From: an uncultured Fibrobacter sp.
GTDB lineage: Bacteria; Fibrobacterota; Fibrobacteria; Fibrobacterales; Fibrobacteraceae
Reading direction: 5' to 3'
Assembly: GCA_946405515.1 (NCBI GenBank)
Contig: CAMJHM010000006.1
Coordinates: 1-64,000 of the forward strand
DNA length: 64,000 nucleotides
Made by a program: the position numbers and the translations under genes. This document shows, piece by piece, positions 50,170-59,393 of the stretch (its first letter is position 1; each line of letters begins with the position of its first letter). The notes beneath the pieces are model-generated. The model was not told the origin of the DNA, ran no database searches, and saw nothing but the letters and a program-made list of their open reading frames with translations.

Positions 50170-51204
50170 TTAAAAAAATCCTCTCAATAATTTTGCCATA
50201 TCCGGCGGGAAGTCGTGATTTTCAAATTCCCTGGGTTCTTCCCAATATGGGAGCAAAATCTGCACCTTATATGCAAAAAGCATCTGGTGATGCGCCCCCA
50301 AAACCCGGTAGTCTTCTTCACTCAGCTCTCCGCGGGTCATCTTGTCGTAATAGACTCCCCCATGGCTATAAAGGCGGTCGCCCACGATAGGGAAACCCAA
50401 TTCCAGCAGATGCGCACGAATCTGGTGTTTGCGCCCGGTCAAAAGTTCAGCCTCGACCACGTCGAGCATCCCCAAGTCCGGGTGTTCTACCGAGAATAGC
50501 TTGCGAAAGCGCGTATGGCAGGGCTTACCGTCATAAAAATGGTGCATGCGCAGCCGAATCGGGTCGGTAGGATCTTCGCGCAGCGGCATTTCGCAATCCA
50601 CGACGCCATCCTTATCCACCGAAACACGCCGACCGAGTTTCGCAAAAAAATGTTCTTCAGGAACAGGCCCGTCGGGGAAGCCCGCAGGCACGACAGCCAA
50701 GTAGAACTTGCGCAACAAAATCCGGTCCAGGTTTTTCTGGAAACGGGACGCCGTCGAGGCATCCTTCGCAAACAGCATGAGTCCGCCAGTATCGCGGTCG
50801 AGCCGGTGCATCGGGGTTGCCGACTCGCAGTCAAAGGCCCTGCGGATAATTGCAGCAAAGGTGTTGTAGAAAATACGGCCCGTATGGTGAACTGGGACAC
50901 CCGCCGGTTTTGCCACCAGCAAAAACTCGTCATCCTCGAAAACCGTCGTGAAGTTAGTCGGGACCTCAGGCTCGGTATAGTTCTCCACGTGGTAGACCAC
51001 TTTGTCGCCACGATGCGCGATAGACTCTACAGTGGCGACCTCGCCGTTCAACGTCACGAGTCCGCGTGTCAAACGGTCAAACCAGTCTTCGCGACTGTGA
51101 TAGGTAAAACGCTCGCACAGGGAATCCAACAAAAAGCGTCCGTCCTGTTCAGGGCGAATTTCGCTTTCGAAGAACATATCCGATGGGGCTTTCTCGTACT
51201 GCAT
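50170..51204 (-). CDS. RluA-family pseudouridine synthase
   Basis: A 344-residue RNA-modifying enzyme. An S4-like N-terminal region (about 15-80) precedes the catalytic domain. The catalytic Asp lies in MHRLDRDTGGLMLFAK near residue 147; KPAGVPVH comes before it and TGRKHQIRAHL near 270 is the RluA-family third motif. It acts on uridines in rRNA or tRNA, but the exact site (RluC, RluD or another) cannot be told. It is first to the right of the trp leader and is transcribed toward it, on the same strand. The final FF residues end close to the trp promoter. Confidence 0.93.
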   Translation of the reverse strand: MQYEKAPSDMFFESEIRPEQDGRFLLDSLCERFTYHSREDWFDRLTRGLVTLNGEVATVESIAHRGDKVVYHVENYTEPEVPTNFTTVFEDDEFLLVAKPAGVPVHHTGRIFYNTFAAIIRRAFDCESATPMHRLDRDTGGLMLFAKDASTASRFQKNLDRILLRKFYLAVVPAGFPDGPVPEEHFFAKLGRRVSVDKDGVVDCEMPLREDPTDPIRLRMHHFYDGKPCHTRFRKLFSVEHPDLGMLDVVEAELLTGRKHQIRAHLLELGFPIVGDRLYSHGGVYYDKMTRGELSEEDYRVLGAHHQMLFAYKVQILLPYWEEPREFENHDFPPDMAKLLRGFF

Positions 51205-51230
51205 AATCCTATCGTCCTAGAGCAACCCAA

Positions 51231-52721
51231 TCATTCAAGCTTGGTTCGAACGTATCCCGAAGAATCGCGGGCCCCTTCTTCGACTTCAAAGGCGAGCGCA
51301 CCGATAACGGCCCCATCCTTGAACGCCGTCTCTACGCGGTACTTGCCTGCCGGGGCGTTCGTCTTTTTGCTGTAGCTGCGGTAGCCCATCTCGCGACCAC
51401 CATTGATACGCATACGCCCAGAAGACACCCTGTCCGTCAGTTTGTATGTCGCATCGTTCGGGCCCTTGTAATACCAGCGGTATTCGATTTCGGCCTTCAA
51501 ATCGGCCGGGGCATACACAGAACTCAAGTAGTAAAGCGGCATGTCGGCATCGCGGTGTACCGACGATGACTTCAGACCAATTTTCTGCAAGAAACTCGGC
51601 GCATCGACATCGCAACTGTAATCCGTCTTGTCGAAGTTGATGCAGGCCACCTGCTGCTTGAGCACGAGCGGCACCGGCGGAACCCAGTTCATCACGTAAG
51701 CCGTAATCAAGGCCGCACTGATGGCAATCGGAGCAATCAAGACCTTTTTGCTGCGGCGGGACACCTTCTGGATAAACACGCATATCCCTAGCGAAAGCAG
51801 CGTGCTGAACACGAACAGAATAAGCCCGATTCTATGGACAAGGTAAGGAATGGTGAAATTCAGGAACATGGTGCCGAGCAGGCAGAGGAACGCAAGGCTC
51901 ACACCGAAACTTTCGTACTTCTTCTGCAAGAATTCGTTACCCACAAGGAGAATAGCAAGCAAAATCACCAAGATGAGCGAAGCGATGGAACCACTGCTCT
52001 TGAAATAGCATACCACAAGCGCACTGAACAAGCTACCGAAGCAGAATTGCACCGCCCAACTGAAGCGGTTTTTCCACGTTTCACTCCATTCGCGGTCCAA
52101 AAAGCGGTGTTCCACGACAATGGCGTTTTCGGGTATCGCCGTAGATTCGTAGCCAACGTCATTCGCAATTTTCTGTGCAACATTTTTCGCCTGGCTAGAG
52201 GCCGTTTTCAATTTTTCAGAAGCAGCATCCGTAACCGTCTTGAGCTTTTCAGAAGCAATCCCGGTCGCCGGCTTCGCGAGGTTCGACATCTTGGAAACGG
52301 CGGACTTAACCTGTCCAGGAATGATTGGACGGCTATCCCCATCCTTCCTTGCAAAAGGATTCAAACGGGAAACAAAACCCGTACGAGACGGGGCCTTCCC
52401 AACTGCCGCAGGTGCCGGCTTGGGCGAAACAGGAGCGGGTTTGGGGGCCACCTTCGCTTGCGGGCGCGGCGCGGCCGCACGGGCCGCCATGATACGATCC
52501 TTGGTCCAGCCTTCGGGGTGTTCCATGTGCGCCGACAGGAGAATCACAAGGATGAGCGCACCCGAATAATACGCAAGCAAGAAGATGAGGTCACTGTTCT
52601 CGACCATCTGCCCGAGCGTCACGGAATCCCAAAAGAATCCGCCCAAAAAAGCAATGGCCGGGAAGAACTTTTCCGCCTTCTGTACAAAAGGTTTCTGTCG
52701 CAGGTTATCAACGAATTGCAT
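51231..52721 (-). CDS. Multi-pass membrane protein with C-terminal DUF2914-like domain
   Basis: A 496-residue inner-membrane protein. Two hydrophobic segments near the N-terminus (about 20-65), a long basic Ala/Pro/Lys linker (about 75-195), then about five or six helices (about 225-345) and a C-terminal beta domain (about 395-490). In the last part, YRWYYKGPNDATYKLTDRV, then GRMRINGG and GKYRVETAFKDG, match the DUF2914 pattern. Function unknown. It is followed by the pseudouridine synthase on the same strand (26-base gap) and preceded by nadD. Confidence 0.75.
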   Translation of the reverse strand: MQFVDNLRQKPFVQKAEKFFPAIAFLGGFFWDSVTLGQMVENSDLIFLLAYYSGALILVILLSAHMEHPEGWTKDRIMAARAAAPRPQAKVAPKPAPVSPKPAPAAVGKAPSRTGFVSRLNPFARKDGDSRPIIPGQVKSAVSKMSNLAKPATGIASEKLKTVTDAASEKLKTASSQAKNVAQKIANDVGYESTAIPENAIVVEHRFLDREWSETWKNRFSWAVQFCFGSLFSALVVCYFKSSGSIASLILVILLAILLVGNEFLQKKYESFGVSLAFLCLLGTMFLNFTIPYLVHRIGLILFVFSTLLSLGICVFIQKVSRRSKKVLIAPIAISAALITAYVMNWVPPVPLVLKQQVACINFDKTDYSCDVDAPSFLQKIGLKSSSVHRDADMPLYYLSSVYAPADLKAEIEYRWYYKGPNDATYKLTDRVSSGRMRINGGREMGYRSYSKKTNAPAGKYRVETAFKDGAVIGALAFEVEEGARDSSGYVRTKLE

Positions 52722-52737
52722 GATTACCCCTTAAGAA

Positions 52738-53364
52738 TCAAACCCTATATAAGTCGTGTTCACGAATATAGTCGTACACACACTGTTCCAGACCTTCCGG
52801 CTTGTCGCTGCTGCAAAGCAACGCCTTCCGGATAGCCGTGCTCGAATAAATTCCATCAAAACCGTTTTCCGGGCCGAGCCAGTAGAGCGGCGCATAGCCG
52901 TTCGCCTCGTGTACCGCAAGATCGGGCTTGGGGTAGCCTCGACGCGAAAAAACAATCAGTTCGAAATCGCGCAAGAGCAAATGGCCGTTGTAGTTCGTGC
53001 CGTAAAAATTCAGCGGGTCACGCCAATGAGGGATGCCCTGGTAGCTGTCGGCCCCCACAAGCAAACGGAAATTCACATCGGGGAACTTAGCCTGAAGCCC
53101 CTGCAAAAAGACATACGTCCCGCGAAAATCCCCCTGCTGGATTTCTTCGTCCGACAAAACAAGGCGCGGGTCATCTCCTGTTACCAACTCAAGCATCGCA
53201 AAACGGTCTTCCGGGGAAGCACAGAGCGTCTTGTCCCAGCGATCGGGACTCGGGATAAACCAGACTTCGTCGCAAAGGCCCCGACGGAGGCAATGGCGCG
53301 CCACAGAAACATGATCCTTATGTACAGGGTCGAACGCACCACCCATAACAGCCACATTCTTCAT
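52738..53364 (-). CDS. nadD: Nicotinate-nucleotide adenylyltransferase
   Basis: A 208-residue enzyme that adenylates nicotinate mononucleotide to deamido-NAD+, the substrate of NadE. GGAFDPVHKDH near residue 9 is the nucleotidyltransferase GxFDPxHxGH motif with D in place of the last G. VGADSYQGIPHWRDP and SSTAIRK near 190 complete the family marks. ATG 53364 (MKNVAVMGG) fits best; a GTG at 53385 would add seven residues. Same-strand neighbours on both sides. Confidence 0.92.
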   Translation of the reverse strand: MKNVAVMGGAFDPVHKDHVSVARHCLRRGLCDEVWFIPSPDRWDKTLCASPEDRFAMLELVTGDDPRLVLSDEEIQQGDFRGTYVFLQGLQAKFPDVNFRLLVGADSYQGIPHWRDPLNFYGTNYNGHLLLRDFELIVFSRRGYPKPDLAVHEANGYAPLYWLGPENGFDGIYSSTAIRKALLCSSDKPEGLEQCVYDYIREHDLYRV

Positions 53365-53391
53365 GACATGTTCAATCACAAACACAACCGC

Positions 53392-53970
53392 CTAGTAAAC
53401 ATACGTGGCAAAGCCAATATTGAACTGCAGACGAGTCCCTTCGACAGACTCGTTCAGGAACGGATCGTAATGATCCGACACCCAGCGGTAACTGATTTCC
53501 GCAAAGAGCATCGCCTTGCCAAAGAGAGACAGGATAGAACCTACACCGGCAGCCCATTCGTTCCACGCCACGTCACCGAGGTCGCTCAATTCCTTAGACC
53601 GGGAATAGCCGCCCATCATATAAAGTTGGCTCAAAAGGTGAACACCGAGTTCAATATCGAAGTCGGAATGCTCGATATCCGTTTTCTTACCATTGTCTGG
53701 TTTTTCGGAATAGTCAAAGAACCCGTAACCGGCGCGCAAGAAACCGAATCCGGGATACCAGAAACCAATCATCGGCTCAATCTGGCGAAGTCCAAGACCG
53801 CGCTCCTTCCCCACGCCCGTACCGCTACCAAAGCCGAGGGCTCCCCCCACGAATATGGGCACATGGATATTGACGGTCGTCGTAGACGAGGACCCCAAAT
53901 CCGTTGTCGGAGCCGTCTGCCCAAAGGCAACGGCCGCGCAAACAGCTATAATCGCAAGAAATCGTTTCAT
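53392..53970 (-). CDS. Predicted outer-membrane beta-barrel protein
   Basis: A 192-residue protein with a clear signal peptide (MKRFLAIIAVCAAVAFGQ). Gly- and aromatic-rich alternating strands follow (FVGGALGFGSG, IGFWYPGFGFLRAGYGFFDY, IELGVHLLSQLYMMGGYS, FNIGFATYVY), ending in an aromatic residue as outer-membrane barrels do. No named family recognised. It begins one base after the stop of the next upstream gene, so the two are probably cotranscribed. Confidence 0.65.
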   Translation of the reverse strand: MKRFLAIIAVCAAVAFGQTAPTTDLGSSSTTTVNIHVPIFVGGALGFGSGTGVGKERGLGLRQIEPMIGFWYPGFGFLRAGYGFFDYSEKPDNGKKTDIEHSDFDIELGVHLLSQLYMMGGYSRSKELSDLGDVAWNEWAAGVGSILSLFGKAMLFAEISYRWVSDHYDPFLNESVEGTRLQFNIGFATYVY

Positions 53971-53971
53971 G

Positions 53972-54379
53972 TCACATTACCAAGATAATGGCGAACGCAA
54001 GGCCAACAACCACGTTAAAAACAGAGTCCACCTTGGCCAAGATAAAGAAATTCCTCGATATTCTCCCTTCGCGGATAATCCGCGTCACCATGGCATCGCT
54101 ACAGAAAAGCGAGATCGCTGCCTTGCATGCGACAATCAGCGTAATCCACCAGACAAGGCCCGAGAAAAAGGAGAGTAGCACGACAGCAACAGAGATGGCA
54201 AACGAGAGCCCGAAATTAGAATAGCGGATAGATGCGCCCGAAGACTCGCTCTGTGCCATCAGGTGCCGGAATTCATCCACTTTATCACAAACGGAGGCGT
54301 ATGCACTGATAGCCTGGGACATATTGTACCCCACCAGAATAACGGCAGCGACGATTGCGATTTTGATGACGATATCCAT
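53972..54379 (-). CDS. Small membrane protein, hypothetical
   Basis: A 135-residue protein with a hydrophobic N-terminus (IVIKIAIVAAVILVGYNM), a short soluble stretch (about 28-58) and two to three more hydrophobic segments (about 58-135). I recognise no family and no catalytic residues. It lies directly upstream of the beta-barrel gene on the same strand. Divergent from rsgA with an 84-base gap that must hold both promoters. Confidence 0.6.
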   Translation of the reverse strand: MDIVIKIAIVAAVILVGYNMSQAISAYASVCDKVDEFRHLMAQSESSGASIRYSNFGLSFAISVAVVLLSFFSGLVWWITLIVACKAAISLFCSDAMVTRIIREGRISRNFFILAKVDSVFNVVVGLAFAIILVM

Positions 54380-54463
54380 TTATTGCACCTGAATACACCC
54401 AATATAATTTTTTAGACGGCGGTAAACTACATCGGTGCATTAAAAATGCTACATTGTAGCCGA

Positions 54464-55612
54464 ATGTTAGAAGACGACGAATTCGAAGGAGCCCAGGCAA
54501 AGCACACGTCAAAGCCTTCCAGACGTGACCACCGGTCCCGCCGCATTGACGCTATGCGCGAATGGAGCACCGGAGTCGTCGACGAGCGCCCGGTCAAGGA
54601 GCGTTTCAGCAGGGAATTCAAGAAACCCAAAATTAAGCGAATCAAGAATCCCATCGAAAACATCGGCGAAGAAAACTGCGAAAAGGGCCTCGTGGTGGAA
54701 GTCCACCGCCGCACCTGCGAAGTCCGCCTGGAAAACGACCCCTCCACGGTCGTCACGGCTATGTACCGTGCGACAACGACCAAGGAACTGGGCGAATTCC
54801 CCACCGTCGGGGACCGCATCCTTTTAGGCCAAGTCAACGACGGCGAAGACGACGGTTCAGGCGTCGGCTCGCAAAAATACTGCGTCGTCCGCGTTTTCCC
54901 CCGCAAGAGCGAACTCCGCCGCCCCGGCCCGCGCGACAGTTTTTACAAGCAACAGACTCTCGCTGCAAACATCGACCAGGTCATCATCGTCGCAAGCGTC
55001 GTCCAACCCGAATTCAACTACGGATTTGCCGACAGGTTCCTGCTCGCCGCAAACCTGAACAACCTCCCCTTCGTCATGGTACTGACCAAGATGGACCTAC
55101 TGGGGGACGCACCGATGCCCGAAGCCATCCAGGACTTCATCAGCATCGTAGACAAGTTTATCCCGGTGAGCGTCAAGACCGGCAAAGGCCTCGACGATTT
55201 GCGCAAAGTCCTCGAAGGGAAATCCTCCGTTTTCAGCGGGCAGAGCGGAGTCGGCAAGTCGACACTCATCAACGCGCTCGTCCCAGATGCAGAACTCCGC
55301 ACAGGTGACGTGCGCGAACGCGACGGCAAGGGCCGCCACACAACTACATCGTCGAGCCTGCTGGATTTCCCCGGCGGAGGCTACGTCATCGACACCCCGG
55401 GCATACGCAGCATCGGCCTCATGGACATGGAAGCAGAGACCCTCGCAAAGATTTTCCCCGGATTTTTCGAAGGCGACTTGTTCACATGCAAGTACAGCAA
55501 CTGCATGCACCTCAAGGAACCCGGATGCGCCGTAAAAGAAGCCGTCGAGAATGGGACACTCAGCCGCGCCCGCTACGAAAGCTACCTTAGAATTTTGAAT
55601 TCAGGGAAATAG
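54464..55612 (+). CDS. rsgA: Small ribosomal subunit biogenesis GTPase RsgA
   Basis: A 382-residue circularly permuted GTPase that checks late maturation of the 30S subunit. An unusually long basic N-terminus (about 1-65) precedes the OB-fold. The G motifs come in permuted order: LTKMD near 205, then GQSGVGKST near 258, then DTPG near 305. The C-terminal zinc finger has CKYSNCMHLKEPGC. ATG 54464 is preferred to the in-frame start at 54446. The prenyltransferase gene follows after three bases. Confidence 0.94.
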   Translation: MLEDDEFEGAQAKHTSKPSRRDHRSRRIDAMREWSTGVVDERPVKERFSREFKKPKIKRIKNPIENIGEENCEKGLVVEVHRRTCEVRLENDPSTVVTAMYRATTTKELGEFPTVGDRILLGQVNDGEDDGSGVGSQKYCVVRVFPRKSELRRPGPRDSFYKQQTLAANIDQVIIVASVVQPEFNYGFADRFLLAANLNNLPFVMVLTKMDLLGDAPMPEAIQDFISIVDKFIPVSVKTGKGLDDLRKVLEGKSSVFSGQSGVGKSTLINALVPDAELRTGDVRERDGKGRHTTTSSSLLDFPGGGYVIDTPGIRSIGLMDMEAETLAKIFPGFFEGDLFTCKYSNCMHLKEPGCAVKEAVENGTLSRARYESYLRILNSGK

Positions 55613-55615
55613 AAG

Positions 55616-56548
55616 ATGCTCGCCGCCCTTTTCAAGATGACCCGCCCCAAGAACATCGTGATTGCCGTAATCACGCTTGTAGTCGGATATGCGCTGCTAA
55701 AGAACTTCCCGTCCATACCGAGCCTCGTATTGCAATCGCTCGGCTTTGCATTCGCCATCGGGTTTGCAAACATCCAGAACGACATTTTGGACCTGGAAAG
55801 CGACAAGATGAACCGCCCCGAACGCCCGCTCGTGACCGGCAAGGTCTCGGTGAAGGCAGCCCGCAGGGCCTGGATCATCATGTTCGTCCTGATGCTCCTC
55901 TGCGGAGGCGGAGACAGCCTCATTCAAACCTTCAGCAACAACAACCAACTCTTTTTGGGAGAGAGCTGGGCTGCAACACGTTACCTTTTCTTCCCGCTAT
56001 GGTTTTTCCTGCTTCTCGGCTTACTCCTGATTGCCTACAACAGGTGGCTCAAGCATATTCCACTTTTGAAAAACATGACAGTCGCGTTCCTGTGCACGAC
56101 TCCCCTGCTTTTTGCCATACAGCATTTTTTCCAGTTCAATACAAGTTGCGTCCATACAGAATTCCTTTGGGCAATCATCCCTGCGATTCCATTCGCATTC
56201 CTGCTCACGACCGCTCGCGAAATCTACAAGGACCTGGAAGACGAAACGGGCGATTTGAAGGCGGGCATCATGACCTTCCCGCTTATCGCGGGCTCGGCGA
56301 CGGCGCGGAAGCTTGCCGGCGCGATTATCGTTTTCACATGGATTTCGTTACCAATTCCGGTATTCTACATGGACAAGGTATTCGGATTCAACTACCCGCC
56401 GCTGTTCCTGATTATTACAGGCATAGCGCTCACACCGATATTTGTCTATATTCTCGTGCAGGCGCACAAAACGCAATACAGAAAATCACAATCCGCTGTG
56501 AAAATTGCAATGTTTGCAGGACTCATCGCCCTCATAGTGAGTTGCTAA
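55616..56548 (+). CDS. UbiA-family prenyltransferase
   Basis: A 310-residue multi-pass membrane enzyme that transfers a prenyl chain to an acceptor. Both aspartate motifs are present: NIQNDILDLESDKMNRPERP near 55 (N-D-x2-D-x3-D) and DLEDETGDLKAG near 205. The pattern with NRPERPLVTGK is closest to the geranylgeranylglycerol-phosphate synthase/chlorophyll synthase branch of the family. The acceptor may be a quinone ring or a lipid; the sequence does not decide. Cotranscribed with rsgA. Confidence 0.88.
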   Translation: MLAALFKMTRPKNIVIAVITLVVGYALLKNFPSIPSLVLQSLGFAFAIGFANIQNDILDLESDKMNRPERPLVTGKVSVKAARRAWIIMFVLMLLCGGGDSLIQTFSNNNQLFLGESWAATRYLFFPLWFFLLLGLLLIAYNRWLKHIPLLKNMTVAFLCTTPLLFAIQHFFQFNTSCVHTEFLWAIIPAIPFAFLLTTAREIYKDLEDETGDLKAGIMTFPLIAGSATARKLAGAIIVFTWISLPIPVFYMDKVFGFNYPPLFLIITGIALTPIFVYILVQAHKTQYRKSQSAVKIAMFAGLIALIVSC

Positions 56549-56589
56549 GGCATTTTTCATTTCGCAAATAACTTTCAGATCTATTTCAT

Positions 56590-57303
56590 ATGAACCATCT
56601 TTTTTTTACCATTTTCACCATAGCAGTCGTCACCAAATTTATAGCCTGCAGTGTTGATGCTTCGAGTAATCCACCATCAAGCGATGAAAAAAAGACAACA
56701 ATTACTACGAGTCAAACCCAAAGCGATGATTCCGTTACAGATCCTCGCGACGGTCAGGTCTACAAGACCACCACTATTGGCACGCAAACCTGGATGTCCC
56801 AGAACCTGAACTATGAAACCATAAACAGTTTTTGCTATAACAAAGATCCAGCGAACTGTTCCAAATATGGCAGGCTCTATACTTGGGCAGCAGCCGTTGG
56901 CCAACCCGAAGATTCGTGCGGCTACGGGAAATTATGTGTATTTGCAGAAAAGGTTCAGGGAGTTTGCCCTCCAAATTGGCACATTCCATCACTAGCAGAA
57001 TTTGAAATGATGTTTTCTACAATTGGGGAACCAACCTCTACTGCAAAAAAACTTAAAAATTCAAGTGGATGGAGCTACAACGGCAACGGAAGCGACAATT
57101 ACGGATTTTCTGTGCTTCCTGCCGGATACAGGTATGTCAACGGGCATTTCCTTGATGAAGGCGCAGCCACGTTTTTATGGTGCTCCGAAACAGACGGCAA
57201 CTACTATGCTTGCAGCATGAATCTAATCTTCTCCAATGATTATGTCACCATAAGCTTCGAATCAAAATCCGACGGTTTCTCCGTACGCTGCGTCAAGGAC
57301 TAA
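56590..57303 (+). CDS. Fibrobacter major paralogous domain (FISUMP, TIGR02145) lipoprotein
   Basis: A 237-residue lipoprotein: signal with lipobox KFIAC at Cys20, a Ser/Thr-rich linker to about 50, then one FISUMP domain. The domain is recognised by DPRDGQVYKTTTIGTQTWM, QNLNY, YGRLYTWAAA, VCPPNWHIPS and the closing GFSVRCVKD. Cys pairs (CGYGKLC, CSKYG) probably form disulfides. The family is very large in Fibrobacter and of unknown function. It overlaps the stop of the convergent gene by four bases. Confidence 0.93.
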   Translation: MNHLFFTIFTIAVVTKFIACSVDASSNPPSSDEKKTTITTSQTQSDDSVTDPRDGQVYKTTTIGTQTWMSQNLNYETINSFCYNKDPANCSKYGRLYTWAAAVGQPEDSCGYGKLCVFAEKVQGVCPPNWHIPSLAEFEMMFSTIGEPTSTAKKLKNSSGWSYNGNGSDNYGFSVLPAGYRYVNGHFLDEGAATFLWCSETDGNYYACSMNLIFSNDYVTISFESKSDGFSVRCVKD

Positions 57304-59249
57304 ATTTTGCTATAGTAGGCGCCACGGGCCTTGGGCTTGCCCTGCAGTTTGCGGCCCTTCAGGTCGAAGTCGCCTTCCTTCTTGTACTGCTCGGCAACTG
57401 GCCTCGTGCGAACAAGAGCCGATGCTTTCTCGGCGATTTCAACGGTTAGGCTATTTTCCTTCACGTCGTTGTAATTTTCATCGCCTTCGACCTTATAGTA
57501 AACCGTGTACTTGCCCGCCTTTTTAGCGGTCGGGAGATCTTCCGAATACTTGCCGTCCTTGCCGAGTTTGTAGAGCAACGTGCCGTGTTCGGCCTTACCC
57601 GCCTTTATAAGCGTCTGCGCCTTGCCCGTATAGGCTAGGCCCTTGACGGCGCTAGGCGCTGTCGCGAGTTTCGAGTCCGCTTTGCCAATTTCTGCAGTTA
57701 GACTTTTCTCGTCGATACCATTGTAATTGGAATCGCCCTCCACCTTGTAATAAACCGTGTATTCACCCGCTTCCTTAGCGGTCGGGAGATTTTCCGAATA
57801 CTTACCGTCCTTGCCGAGTTTGTAGAGCAACGTGCCGTGTTCGGCCTTACCCGCCTTTATAAGCGTCTGCGCCTTGCCCGTATAGGCTAGGCCCTTGACG
57901 GCGCTAGGCGCTGTCGCGAGCTTTGAGTCCGCTTTACCAATAACAAATGTCTTCTGTATTTTTCCAGAGTAATAGCCTTTGCCTGCAATTGTGATTTTTG
58001 CGATGCCGACATCCGTATTGTCAGAGAACGTTACAGTATAATCAGTATCCTTGACAAGCTTAGTTTTACCGTCCATCAGAACAACTTCGGGCGTAATTGC
58101 CTTGCCTGTATAAGTCTGCTCGTCAATGGAGTCAACAGTAATGTCACTATGACTCAAAAGTTTACTCCACTGCGCATAAAGCGTAACTACAGCACCCGCA
58201 GAATCGGTGAGATTCTTGACAGAATCCTGATCGGCATACGCATCGCCCTTACCGTCAACTTTGGTATTCCATCCGTTAAACTTATAGTCTTTACGGGTAA
58301 ACTTATTATTAACGAGTTGGAAACTCCTTTCATAAACTAGGCGCTGATTTTCCATGGTACCAAAACCCCCATTGGAATCGAAGGCAACATCGTAAGTCTG
58401 GAATACAAAAACACTATCATTGACACCATCGGGATAAACAACGCCACCAATCGTTATTTCACCAATACTTCCTTCACTAATGCCAATACAATACGCTGAT
58501 TTAATAGACGTTTTCGTGCTCACTTTGGTCACACTATCCGTAATCAAGACATCTCCAGCAGTCCCCCTAAAGCCACCCCCAATAGCGGCTCCGCCATTAC
58601 CATTCACACTCCCTTCAGCAGTAACCATACCACCGCTAATCGTGATATTACCGACACTGCCAAAAAGCCCACTTCCAATACCCGCACTAGAAGAACCCGC
58701 CGCAACAGAAACAATTCCACCGCTAATCGTGATATTTTGACAAGAAGCCGATTGACCGGAGCCAATACCGGCAGCCGTATAAGTGCTCGATGCCGTAATA
58801 TTGCCACTTTCAATCACGATATTGCCACAATCTATTTCCAGACCACCGCCAATACCAGCTCCCGCAAGGCTACTGGCCTCAAGCGAACCGGTTCCCTTGA
58901 GGGTCAATGTATTATTAGGTGGCACATAAATACCTGGATAAGATTGATGGAAAGCCTTCACCCTGTTCGATCCCATAAGGATAATCGTACAGTTGCCTTC
59001 ACAGGAAATTCCCGCCCATGATTGCGCCTCATTATTCACTCTCTCAATAATTACATCGTCAAGTGTCACCGTAGCTCCATCGGCAATAGATATCCTATAG
59101 TTACCCGTTAATGAATCCGTCAGTACATCTCCATCTTGGGCAACCATGTCCGCCGAAACCAAAGACAAGTCGATATTTTCACCAGCAAAAGCAGCAGTCG
59201 AAGATAACAATAGTGCAGCAAGAATCGTCAGCCTATTCGTCAATTTCAT
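57300..59249 (-). CDS. Secreted beta-helix/InlB-repeat/MBG-like protein 1
   Basis: A 649-residue exported protein (signal ending TAAFAG). About 25-260 is a right-handed beta-helix-like region with short repeated turns (AGAGIGGG, AAGIGSGQ, NITISGG). About 285-365 is an InlB/Flg_new repeat (FDSNGGFGTMENQ, YKFNGWNTK, VTLYAQW). From 375 come MBG-like units; one 84-residue unit (SKLATAPSAVKGLAYTGKA...) is present twice almost unchanged. The end FDLKGRKLQGKPKARGAYYSK is short and shared with the next gene. It looks like a surface protein; no enzymatic motif was found. Confidence 0.8.
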   Translation of the reverse strand: MKLTNRLTILAALLLSSTAAFAGENIDLSLVSADMVAQDGDVLTDSLTGNYRISIADGATVTLDDVIIERVNNEAQSWAGISCEGNCTIILMGSNRVKAFHQSYPGIYVPPNNTLTLKGTGSLEASSLAGAGIGGGLEIDCGNIVIESGNITASSTYTAAGIGSGQSASCQNITISGGIVSVAAGSSSAGIGSGLFGSVGNITISGGMVTAEGSVNGNGGAAIGGGFRGTAGDVLITDSVTKVSTKTSIKSAYCIGISEGSIGEITIGGVVYPDGVNDSVFVFQTYDVAFDSNGGFGTMENQRLVYERSFQLVNNKFTRKDYKFNGWNTKVDGKGDAYADQDSVKNLTDSAGAVVTLYAQWSKLLSHSDITVDSIDEQTYTGKAITPEVVLMDGKTKLVKDTDYTVTFSDNTDVGIAKITIAGKGYYSGKIQKTFVIGKADSKLATAPSAVKGLAYTGKAQTLIKAGKAEHGTLLYKLGKDGKYSENLPTAKEAGEYTVYYKVEGDSNYNGIDEKSLTAEIGKADSKLATAPSAVKGLAYTGKAQTLIKAGKAEHGTLLYKLGKDGKYSEDLPTAKKAGKYTVYYKVEGDENYNDVKENSLTVEIAEKASALVRTRPVAEQYKKEGDFDLKGRKLQGKPKARGAYYSKI

Positions 59250-59336
59250 AATTCAGCCTTTTTCCCATTTGAAAAACGAGCAAACATACAATTTCAGCTT
59301 AAGTTTACATCTTTTTCAAAAAATGGTCAATACACA

Positions 59337-59368
59337 ATCAAAAAGAACGGGAAAGACTCTGCTTTCCC
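59337..59368 (-). terminator. Terminator of beta-helix protein 2
   Basis: Minus strand CGGGAAAG-CAGAGT-CTTTCCCG followed by TTCTTTTTGA, 26 bases past the stop at 59394. It separates the two paralogous genes. Confidence 0.85.
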
Positions 59369-59393
59369 GCCCTATTCCCCCAACCAAAATTCG

